Positions 23,810 through 35,487 of a DNA stretch of 64,000 bases are shown piece by piece. The DNA is from Psoroptes ovis (lineage: Eukaryota > Arthropoda > Arachnida > Sarcoptiformes > Psoroptidae), in the NCBI GenBank assembly GCA_002943765.1, contig PQWQ01000029.1, positions 538,501 to 602,500 on the forward strand, given 5' to 3'. Position 1 is the first letter of the stretch, and each line of letters begins with the position of its first letter. The notes under the pieces were generated by a model that was given only the letters and a program-made list of their open reading frames with translations, had not been told where the DNA came from and did no database searches. Position numbers and translations under genes: made by a program.

Positions 23810-26800
23810 ATAATATGAATGCATGGGAAATTGAGTTTTTTTCGCTTTGGTAAAAGATGTCACATGTTGATAAAGAATATGTATGATTTGAATTTATTTG
23901 AATATATGTCATATTATTCAAATGTATTCATCATTTCATTATTATCATTATTTTATTTCAATGGCAAAAGTCAGAAAAATATTACAATACAAAATTAGTA
24001 ATAAAACATAGCATCAAATTTCATCAACCAAAGCAAAAAGAAATCAAAGCAATTTGTGAATTTTCGGGGGAAAATTTGACTTTTTCATCAGCGATACACT
24101 TTAATTTCATTCAATTATGAATGAAATTAAATGAAACGAAAATTGAAGCGAAATAACGAAATTCAATTAATTTTTTTTGTTTGCAAATTGTGTATATATG
24201 GTGATTCGTGTTCCCAAAAGTAATTTATTTTTTCGGGTAATAAAAAATAATAATGGAAGCTCACAAGTTAATTGATTGCATTGAAAAAGATAATATTATC
24301 GCATGAATTTGTATGCAATTAACCTCTTTCGATCAATGGATTATTATATGATGTGTTTGATTCGTCTGAGTGTTTGTATTGATTAATGTTATGTGCAAAC
24401 AATACAATAATAGTATTGATGCATATTTTAGTTTTATTCAAATTATAGAATTGATCATGTTTTATTCTAAGAAATTATTCTTAGACTTTCAATGATTGTC
24501 AAGTGCAATATTTATCGTTTATGCCATAGTAGTCAATCCACTTCAAATAAATCATTCATTTATATATTATTATTAATACATTCATAGAAATGAATAAAAA
24601 TTAAAGAAGAAAAAAAATCATTTGTTTAAAGAGTGTCGACTTTGTCGATTTCAAACTAAAAAAATGGATACATAGTTGATGGTGTTTTGTAACAATATCA
24701 CACATCTTATGTAAATATTTATTGATCATCATAATATTAATATATCAATCAATCAATAACTTGTTCAGAAAACAATCAAATAAATTAAATGACTTCATAC
24801 ACTACACATTCACAAACACTAATCATACACGAATGTAGTCAAGTTTTTGTTCAAAATGTTGAGTGTATTAAATTGATCAATTTTTCATACTCTCTGAGAA
24901 AAAATGAAGCCAGAAGGCGAACACGTTCGATTGTTACATTTTGATTTTTTTTTTGGTGATCAATAAATACAAATAATCCAAATGAAAATAGACCCAACTA
25001 ATTTCAATGCGAATAATTGAATAGCACATTACGAACAATAGGAAATTTTCTGATAATTTCAAGCTCTAATCAATGTTATTATTATGATCATTTTATGGGA
25101 TAAATTAATTCAAAATTCAAGATTGATAAGATAAACATCAAACGAGATCACAAATCAAATGAAAAGGTATCGAAACAATTGAAAAATTTGCTATTTTTCA
25201 TTGATCATATATTTGCTTTGGTAAACATTGTGAATACGTGCTTTAACTGCAAATTGTTATTTAAGGAAAAATCAATAGTCATTGTCTATGATTTTGGACT
25301 TGAAAAACTGAAATGTTTCTTCTTCAATCTCTTTTAAACTAAATTCAAATTCATTTTGATAAAAAATGAAACACATTCAAAGTATTAATGTTGAAATTAA
25401 GTTTAATTTTTTTTCAAAAATAATTATTTGCTTATTTTTTCTTTGGCCAATACTAAGAATAATGAATGCCATAAAAAATGGACATGATTCAAAACAAAAC
25501 AAAAACAAATAAAGAAAATTGAAATTTAGAAGAAATAAAAAGAAAATCATTTCGGGTAATTTATCTTGGAAAATGTTTGGCAAACAAATTGAAAATATTA
25601 AATAAAAAAAATGTAAACTTTTCATTGTTTAAAATAATAGTTCAAATAAAATAATTTTGCTTCGTTTTCTGCTCTTGATCCAGATTTCACCACCACCATG
25701 GAGATTTATTGTGTATATGCTTGTGTGCTTGTGGAATGGAAATAGTATGTATGCAACTAAGAAAGAAAAATATTAAAGGAATTCATTTTTAAAATATTTC
25801 ATTTCGCTACATTTGTCGTCGTTGTTGTCGTCGCCAAATTGTGTTATTGTTTTAATGAAAAATTATACAAAAAATGAATGAATGGACGACTAATTTCACT
25901 CATCATTGAATTCCATATGGCGTTTCGCTTCATTTTTTCATTTATTTTTCAACCAATTTTTCGCAAAAAAAAAGAATTATGCAATGGAATTCAATGATGA
26001 AAAACAAGAATGCAAGTCATCTAATTCTTTATATTTTTTGCTCTATTTATGTTTGCGAATCAACCATAAAATAGACAGAAAGTAAAGTAGTAGGCGAAAT
26101 TCCATGTAAATTCAATGAAAAAAAATTTTTTGTTAAATTATTCTTCAATTTCAGTGACGAATGGAATGAAAAAAATTGAAATCGAAATTTGCATCGATCG
26201 TATAAAGATATTGACACGCTTTTGGCATCTATCAATATATCTTGAATATGTTAAGAGCAAACAAAAAAAAAAATTGAATATCGATCCCAATTGAAAGAAT
26301 TCATTGATTCAATGATCAGCAGAATTCGAATATATAATCATATATCACATAAATGCAATGATGAATAATTCAAAAAAATGGAAAAAGAATCAAAGATATA
26401 ATCTTTTTTTTATGGCGGAAAATTTAAAATCTTTTTGTATAATTCATATTCATATAAGGGATAAGTATGGAGAGGAAAAAAATAATCGATTTTTAATCTA
26501 GAAATTTAATGCAATCAACTGGAAATATGTACATACATAGCAATGAACATCAAACGAAAGATTTAGTGTCAACGACTATATGCAACATTAGCGCGATTGA
26601 TGTTCAGAAAGAAAGTGAACAAATCAAACTTTGAAACACATTAATCAATGAGAGTAATAATCATGGCGAAAAAAAGAATTTGGACAAGTCATAATGTTAT
26701 GCCCAAAATTACCATTATAAGTCGTCGTTTGGTAATTTTATGACTGGAATTAATAGTTTCTATTTGGGATTCCTTATGAGAACAATGATACAAACAGAAT

Positions 26801-27255
26801 GAATTTTGACTGACAATTGCATTGAATATGGTTTGAAATATATTGAAAAAACATCACCACTACTGAATCTGATTCAGTTTTTATTTGAGAAATGTAAACT
26901 GTGATCGATAAGATGATGACAATCAGTGATGAATGAATGAAAAGGAATAAAATTCCTAATTTTCAAAATTTTCGATTCATCATTCATTCATTTATATTTG
27001 AGAAATGATTGATGTTTGAGAGACCATTACCATTTTGGCTTGCTTGTTTGAATAGTGTTTGGAAGAAAAGTAAAAAAAAATCTCATTTCCTTTCATCCAT
27101 TTTGGCCAAACATTCTTCTAACGAAAATGAAATTTTCATTTTTGTGCCATGCATTTGTTTGGCTGAATAAATAAATAAATTATAATAATAATAGGATTAT
27201 CATCACACAGTCAAAAGAATTTCAAAATGTGAAAATATTTTTCATTTTGAAAATA

Positions 27256-27335
27256 TTAGGCTGTCCCATAAGTTCTTGCCGTTTTTCGAATAAAAAAAAA
27301 TTCAAAAAACGGCAAGAACTTATGGGACAATCTAA
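27256..27335. mobile_element. Mariner-type hairpin MITE, copy 40 (loop B, reverse), last copy
   Basis: B family in reverse: TTAGGCTGTCCCATAAG, A-rich loop, CGGCAAGAACTTATGGGAC, then AATCTAA. No further copy was found in the remaining 36.7 kb. Confidence 0.92.
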
Positions 27336-28756
27336 AATGATTCACCATGTTTATTATTGTTGCTTTTGTTTTTTATTTGAATGAAATATGAATTTTTTTG
27401 AGAATTTTTAAAATTTTTTTCTACCAATTTATTTGACATTATCGCGTTTTTTAGAGGTGCTTTGTTTGTTTGGATAATAGGATTATTATTATTGATAATT
27501 TCGAATGGAATTTTTTTCAGAAAAAAAATTGAAAATTATTCATCTTCCAATTATCGTATTTCACTCCATTTTTCGATTCGAATCAAGATTGATTCTTGTA
27601 TTAAGATTATTATTTTATGCATAAAACATATTCAAGAAAATGGCAATGTAAAGGAGTGCAAGTGCAATTTGCAAAATTTAAAACTTCAACTCGTCATTTT
27701 TTTCGAATATTCTTAATGGCATCGATACACTTTGTATAATAATGTGTAATAATGAGAAAACTAAGGTGCAAATCAATGTTGACTTGAGTGAGAATTCAAA
27801 TATATTTCATCTTATTGAAGGTCTATAGACAAGTGATGATGACTATCAATATGAATAAAGCATTCAAACAGAAAGAAATGGCTCAGAATTTGTGTTTATC
27901 ATTTCATTTCATTGATTAGAAATGATAACTTTTAATTTGCTTTATTTTTGAGAAGCGATGAATTAAAACTTGAAATGTGTGACCACTGAAAGATTGACTG
28001 AAAAGGAAAAAAATATTGGCTGCTTCAATAGAATTGTGTAGTTACCAAAATTAGTAACCGAATCGAATGAATAAACAAACAGATGGAAAAAAACAAAAAA
28101 GAAAAATTGCTTTAAAATTGTTATCAACACACTGGATATTTAAGAAAATGGAATAAAAAGTTTTGACCATTCTTTGTGTATTGTTTGTCATTGAACCAAA
28201 GAACAATTGATTAGTTATTATAAGTAAATATTAACAGAAGAGAATAAAATCGAATGAAAACTTTTTGCTAAGAAATTATCAGCACAACAACTAACAGCCA
28301 TTTTCAAATAATAAATTTCAATTTGAGTTGTCAATATTTCACTTGAAAAATTAGCAAAAGACTAATCCAAGTAGGCGACAAAGGTTTGCAATATCGAATC
28401 GACTCATAATAAATGTTGTTTGCAAACCATTTCTGAAATCACAAAGAACAACAGCTGCAACATTAATATTGTTATCATTTTTCATCCAAGATTTAATTCC
28501 GTTTCGTTTGTTTTGTTTTCAAGAACTAAAAATGATTGATAATAAATTCAATCTCGATTTTTTTTATGGTGGCAAAATGTTGCACAGGTTTGCCAGAATT
28601 TAATTTTCAATCATTCAGATCTTGAAAAAATCATTCAATGAAATTCATTTCAATGTGAGAGTCACTGAATTGGCATATTTGAACAGAATAATATCTCATA
28701 ATATTCAAATTGAATGAGATAATTTAAAGTTTTACTAATAGTTTTTTGAATGAATA

Positions 28757-28844
28757 ATGGCGATAATGATTTTGATAATTATTTGAATTTGCATCATATT
28801 ATTATTATTTGTGTGATTAAATTATTATCAAAATCATTATGGCC
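28757..28844. repeat. Imperfect inverted repeat, about 27-bp arms
   Basis: GGCGATAATGATTTTGATAA on the left and its near-inverse ending TTATCAAAATCATTATGGCC on the right, separated by about 30 bases. Two or three mismatches across 27 bp. It could form a hairpin; no family recognised. Confidence 0.6.
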
Positions 28845-29226
28845 ATGTGACGGTAGTTTGCCATATGCACCAGCAAATGGTTCCACAATTTAATAATTTG
28901 TGATGGCAAAAATCCAAAAACAATTGGGAAGAATTTAATGGAAAAAAAACCTGAAAATAATTATGTCAAGTTGGATTGAAATGATGAAAATAATGATACT
29001 GTTTATCTTGTCCTTTTATTTATTTGAACAAAGTTTTAATGATTGCAAAGCTATCCAGACATTGTCTTTGACTTTTGAATCATGGTGTTTTCGATTTTTT
29101 TTATTTATTTCAAATTTTAAAAAATGAAATGAATTTTTTGATCGAAATCGGAAACGTTCAAACATTAATGAGATTATTTGTTGTTGGGAAATAATGTTGA
29201 CTTTTGTATTATTGAAAAGTGATGTG

Positions 29227-29274
29227 ATAATAATAATAATAATAATAATAAAATTCATAATTATTATTATTATT
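29227..29274. repeat. (ATA)n followed by (ATT)n microsatellite
   Basis: About eight ATA units and then about five ATT units, complementary to one another. The tract produces poly-isoleucine in an overlapping open frame that is not a gene. Confidence 0.85.
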
Positions 29275-30247
29275 TATTCTTGTAGCGTTCAAAAAAAGAA
29301 AAAATTCGATTTAAAAAATAAGAATTTCGAAAATTATTCTTATTTATTTATTCATTACGAATTCCATACAAGTATTGTGTTTCATTTTATTTTTTTTTTT
29401 TTTTTAATATTTTCAACATTTCTTTCATTTTCATTTACGAATGGACACAGGAAAATGTACGAAAAATCGATCAATGAATCAACTGTTCATGTATTATTTG
29501 GTTTGTTTGCTACACATTATTTTTGGCCATCATTTTTTGGTCGATGGCCGAAGTAATTTTTAGTTGGAAAGAAATTAATATCAAACATGATTTTCTATTT
29601 AGAAATGCCTTTAAGAAACATATTTATGAAAATGAAAAGTATAACCTATAAAATGAAATGTTTAATAATCAATTATCGTTTGTAAATTAATCAATGAGAA
29701 CACATGATCAATTATACAATGATTACATTGAATTGTTTTTATTTGAATATATTTTGAACTTTACTCCTTAATTTTCAAACTAAACATAATCAAAGTTTTG
29801 AAAGAAAATGGAAAATTATCATTCATTTTGCATTGAATATTTGGATCAATTGGAATTATTATTGTTGTAAATATCATTGTGTTTGCTTGTCATGAATCAT
29901 TTTCAAATGATTATCATTCATTCATTTATTTATTCATAGTGAATGTGTGTGACTGGCGAAAAATACGGTATTATTATTTGAAAATGAGATGAATAAATAA
30001 AATCCTATCAAACATTATGATGCTATTACGGCCGTTACGGCATATGTATTATATGAGAGGATTAAGCGAAATCTGTCATTTTTTTTCATTCATTCAATTC
30101 ACATTTCATCTATTTTTTGTGACTGAAAAGCGAATAAAATGGAAAATGCCCAATATTAACATTAATATGATAATGTACCAGTTGACATTGATTCTCCAGA
30201 TTGAGTGATGAATAGTTTGTTTTTTTCACAAAGACAATTCACACCAG

Positions 30248-30326
30248 AAATTGGTTAGACAGTGAGGGTCTACGAACGATGCTACGATTGGCACACATAA
30301 TACCTCAATACACTAGTTTCAGTCAG
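30248..30326 (+). CDS. Candidate internal exon, no family recognised
   Basis: A 79-base open segment lies between an acceptor with a good pyrimidine tract (ending TTCACACCAG) and a possible donor (CAG/GTTTCA). It encodes 26 residues starting NWLDSEGLRTMLRLAH and is less AT-rich than its surroundings. No neighbouring exon could be linked and no domain was recognised. Confidence 0.25.
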
Positions 30327-32182
30327 GTTTCAAATCTGATTATTTTCATTTTAAATATTTTTCATGTTCAAAATTGATGTAAGCAACGACAGTGACAAAC
30401 AAAAAACTTGCCAATGTATCAAATCAAGCGTATAATTAATATTATCATTCATCTAATGTATTTTTTATGGAGAGAATATTATTATTTTTGACTAAGATCT
30501 ATTCAAATGTAATGTTAATGTGTTTGTATTCATTTCGAAAAAGAAGCGAATCAAAATTGACAAAACATTCATTCACCAAAGAAAAAACAGAACGAAAATA
30601 TGAATTTTCAAAACTCAAATTCACACTTTTCAACAGCCGAATGTCCTAAAACTTTGACCACAAAACATCTGTTTCGATTCGGGTTTATTTGTGTTTGACA
30701 TATTTAAGTGACACAATGTAAAGCATACGTCAAAAGCTCGACACAATGATTTAGTTGTTGTGGCCACAAAATGAAAATCATTTTTCATAACTTTGAATGT
30801 AAATTTTCAATGAAGACAATGTCATACAAGTTTTTTGTTTGGACATGTTTCCACAGGAAAAATCAAGTTTGATGAATGATTGACATTGATGATCATTCAA
30901 ATATTCATTGTGGATTTTACATTAGGATTGCAAACATGTTTGTGTTATGTAATAATTTGTTGTCAATTTATATTGATCAATTGAAAATTAATATTAAATT
31001 TCAAACATAACTGGGCCTGCAAAAAGATGTAATTGAATATTTGAATTTTTTGTGTTCACTCAGTTTTCATTTGGTTGTTTTTCAATGATCATTTATATTG
31101 GTTAGTAGACTTTGATGATAGTATATGGTGATGGTGGAAAATAATAATCATTTGTAAATGTGGTTTTACATTTTTACATTTCGGTTTGTTTGTTCTTGTT
31201 GTCTAGTTTTTTTCAATAAATAGTAATGATGATCATAATTGAAAAGCAAAAAAATGATTTTCAATAAATTTTTTTCTGCTGATTCAATGGAAATTCTTTT
31301 TCTTCATTGTTCAGATGTTACTGTAAGGCAAAGCAATAGTAGTAAAATGGCAAAAAGAAACTTGAATGTATTCAGTAAGATATGTGATAGTGTATGTATG
31401 TAATAATGGTTGAAGTAAGGAAAAATTAGCAAAATTAAATGATTTTATTCCCTTTTTTACTTGGTTTGTTATTTCGAGGAAAAATAATGCAATTATTTGC
31501 CTTTTAATTGTACATTATCATTTAGATTATTTGCTCATTCAAAGTCCATACAAATGGAAAATATCTGTATGATACCAGTGTTTTAAAGAAAGCAAGATAC
31601 ATAATCATAATTGACATGCACATAACAATATTCTCTTCAGATGACAATGAATACATTTCACACTCGGTTTTATTTTGGAATATTTCCATTCATTCAATGT
31701 TTGGACCGAATAAGAAAAAAAGCATGGTAACATGATGATGAATTGACAAAAATAAATAAAGTCACGTCGCAAATTGTTTTTGGTGTGTATATGTGATATG
31801 GCTGGTAATACATTCCATTCATTTATTATTGTACCATCTTCATTACCATCTTTTTGGAAATTTTTTCATAAGAAATTAATATGAAAAATCAAATAGAAAA
31901 TAGTGATAATGGAAACGGTGAAAGTTTATTATTCTTAGTTATAATTCTTATATTCATTTATTCATTGAAAAAGTCATGAAAATAATGATGATCGAAATGA
32001 TTCGACTTATCAATTCACTAAACAAAAGTTTTTTTTTGCCATTCGAACATGTAAGAATTTCAAGTGATGAGTGAGTGTTGAGTGTCAAAAGTTTGAATTT
32101 GTCATGATTATTATTATTATAATCAAACATTTGACAAAGTTTTTTTGTTTGAATCGCGAATCATTCAATCATCATTAATATT

Positions 32183-32206
32183 GATCATCATCATCATCAT
32201 CATCAC
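32183..32206. repeat. (CAT)n microsatellite
   Basis: About eight CAT/ATC units in tandem in non-coding sequence. Confidence 0.8.
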
Positions 32207-33148
32207 ACATTGAAAGCATCATCATTATAATTTTCATAAATAGTTTCTAAATTTTTGATGCAAATTCTTACGGAAAAAGCTTTGTCAGTCATGTTTGGAT
32301 TGGTAGAAAATTATATTTATGAGATCATCTAAATAGTCATAGTGAATGGTACGAATACAATGTAAAAAACTAAGCGAATGAAATTATTGTCTGTATTTTT
32401 TCATTTTCGGAGCAAATGGATTCAACGGTCGTGCAGTTATTTGGTATGTATTGGATCGCACATGAACTCACACACCACATGCTGATTGCATTAATAAAAA
32501 TATTATTATCATTAAATAAGAATACAATCATCTCATTGTGCATGGTCTATATTGGAGAAATACTGATATTCATATTTGATACAATAAATTGTCATATAAA
32601 TGAAATGACTAACTGAAAAAAGACCAAAAGAAATAGATGATAATCATAATGAGCATACAAAATACATGCAAAATCATTATAACAAAAATGTAGATAACAT
32701 CAACATCGAGCATAGAGCCCGAAACAGAGCAAGTAAATCAAATTATCTGAAAAGATTTATGATGAAATATGCACAATGATGGTTGCAATCAATGAATAAA
32801 TATCAACAAAAATCGAATCGGATTCTAAATTGAAATTAGAACAAATTGAGGCTTTATTGTATCTTTTCAAAAGGAATTAGCAAGGTAGACACAAATTAAA
32901 ACTGATTAAAACAAATTAATTCAATTCAATTCTAAAAATTGTATTGAATTTCGTGGATTGATTTCCACCATTTCTATTCATGAAAAAAAAATTGATTAAG
33001 ATGCAACGAAATTCGATTCAAATCAGTTTAAAAAAGAGCATATTTATTCATATAAATAAACTGTTTTCAAAAGTCTATTCAATATGCAATATATAGACGA
33101 ATGGAGCACGAAAAATTGTCATTCAGGTTGCCCAAGCAATATGATCAT

Positions 33149-33193
33149 TAAATGTCCGATGTTGAATTTGTCCAAAATCACATCGGACATTTA
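33149..33193. repeat. Perfect 14-bp inverted repeat
   Basis: TAAATGTCCGATGT and its exact inverse ACATCGGACATTTA are separated by 17 bases. It resembles the mariner hairpins in size class but shares no sequence with them beyond TGTCCG. Confidence 0.7.
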
Positions 33194-35388
33194 TATGTTA
33201 TAAATAAATGAACAATTTCACATTGATTCAATCATTTTTTGTGAATAACATTAATTTTATATTGGAATCATTGTTTTTCAAAAATGCAATTTTAGTTTTT
33301 TATTGACCAAATGATTTTCAACTCAAAGCTTCAGGCTTTTACAATATTATTTCACATTTTGAGAATTTGAATTAAAATTGTCATTCAAATAAATGTTCAT
33401 TCACATTCATACATGATCACCAATTGGTGTCGTTTATAAAAATTGCAAATATTTTTGTGGGCAAAAGATTGATTTAAACATTTTTTGAATTTTCAATGAT
33501 TTTAATGGGAAGAATATGAAATGGCATTTTAGTAATAAGCAATGATTATTATTATTAGTAGTAGTAATGAGGTCATTTTCTAGGAAAAAATCAAATGGAT
33601 TTTTCTACTGATGAATTTATTTCGGTGAAAGCAATAATAAGGATAAAAATTTTTGTATTTCAAAGTGATTAAATTGGAAAAGTTTTCAAATATTCTCTCT
33701 TCTCTCTTCATTACATGGACACAGCAAAAATTGACCATTTCATAGAATTTTTTTTCGCAATCAAGGATACAGTCAATTTTGGAAAACACAGGAATCATAA
33801 GTTTCATGATGCCTACAAGCCACTACCTTCAACAAGATTCGTATGAATGGAATTTATTTCATAACAAATCGAAATGCCGTTAGAATCGAAAGTGCTTATA
33901 TAGAGTAAACATTAAAATTATTTACAACAAAGTTTAAACATCAAAATAAAAGACAAAATTTTCGAAAACAATCATTCTTCATTTACTGGTTAATGTTTGA
34001 TTTAGAATATTTCGATTAACACCTCTAAACTCACACCGAATGCATTGAACAAAAAATACAATACAAATTGATTTGAATGGACAGATATTCAACCAAAAAA
34101 ATTTAATAGAAATTTAAATTTGCAAGTCAGGTGATCGTAGAATGTATTCTCATACTCGATGATGATGATGGAAAAACAAGTTAATTATTGACATCTGAAC
34201 CGTCAAAATTGAGAATGACAAAAGATTTCGTCAATGAATTGTCAAATTTCAAATGGAAATTATGTTAAAAATATTTTTTGTTTTGTTTGTTTTCAATTAT
34301 GTTGTAATAAGGATTATTATCATTTTGAAATTGATTGATAAGACTTTTTAGCTGATATTCAGATTGATATCACTAATTCAAATTGAATTTGAATCATAAT
34401 TTAAATAAGAGTAATTATCGGAAAAATTTGTTTGTTTTGCTCATGTTTATGATTGTCTCGATTAAATATCAAGAGAAAAGAGAACTTTGAATAAAGGAGC
34501 ACACAAGCGAATAATGGTGTTTTAGGCTCCAATTTTATTCATTTCAAAATGTAATTCTTAGAATTTTCAATATTATTTATTCAATTATTTCAAACAAAAG
34601 AAAAATATTTAAAGTGATTTCTCAGAGAGAATAATGGAACTCATATCTGAATTGTGTGTTCGAGAGTTTTGAAAATTGAACAAAAAAATACACCTACCGT
34701 TAAGATGCGTTCAATGCTGGGATTTTTGGTTGATTTATGCTGAGAATGAAAATATTTGCTGCTGTTGTTGTTTGTTTATGTAATAATAAAAATGATTACA
34801 AACAAGCAATTGAGATGTGAGATGAATGAAAGCAGTCACAACAATTACATAAAGATGTTTGATAGATGAATGTTGAGCAAATCGATTTTTGATGAAAAAT
34901 TGATGAGTAGGTGGTGTTAGCAATGTCTTCTGAGGTGGTGAGATTTTTTAACTTTGATGATTTGTGGTTTGATGTGATTATAATCAATTTCATTTGAAAT
35001 GCCGCTATTTTTTTAAAGTGTTGATCGTGTTTATGATTATTATGGTTATCTGATTCTTTTGTGACCAATCATCTAAACAATATTTGATCAATATTATTAT
35101 TTATCAAATATAGATTGGCACACACACAATAGATTTAATAATAAAGACACGATGAGTATGTCAATTAGATGATGAGTAATAACTATTTAAATGATTATAA
35201 TTATTACAAACACATTCACTAATAAAATTATTAAATCAATTAGACCATTGTAGATAAATCATGGATTATATTTCATTTCATGGAAAAAAAAACAAATAAA
35301 AAATACACAACACTTAAAATAAAAGTAATTAACAAAAAAACATTCTTAGTTGTTGTTAAATCACTAGAACAAACGTAAAATGTGAGAA

Positions 35389-35487
35389 TTAGGATTGATG
35401 TTCCTGTTGCTGTCGATTCATGACAACAGCGAATGCAGGAAAGAATATCAAAAAGAGCACACAATAAACACGGCGACACACACGACA
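35389..35487 (-). CDS. Candidate terminal exon, membrane-spanning C-terminus
   Basis: A strong acceptor (CAATTTTCTTAG) opens a 32-codon frame ending in TAA at 35389-35391. The peptide has a basic start (CRVCRRVY), one hydrophobic segment (CVLFLIFFPAFAVVM) and a polar tail (NRQQQEHQS), as in the last membrane segment of a channel or transporter. No upstream exon was joined and a second frame is also open, so this is tentative. Confidence 0.22.
   Translation of the reverse strand, partial: CRVCRRVYCVLFLIFFPAFAVVMNRQQQEHQS

Larger units (their letters stand above)
1..27400. other. MITE-dense, gene-poor region
   Basis: Between the 40 mariner-type hairpins the sequence is AT-rich with homopolymer runs and short ATTC/AATG repeats. 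No long coding frame with family similarity was found on either strand. Two weak exon-like stretches are listed separately. It may be intergenic, or part of a very long intron. Confidence 0.6.

Noticed and set aside
29194..29556. A 120-codon open frame on the plus strand.
   Set aside because: Its isoleucine run comes from an ATA microsatellite and the rest is F/K/I-rich as expected of AT-rich chance frames.
34796..35068. A 90-codon minus-strand frame rich in Asn, His and Lys.
   Set aside because: It has no ATG, overlaps another open frame of similar quality, and matches no family; too ambiguous to call.
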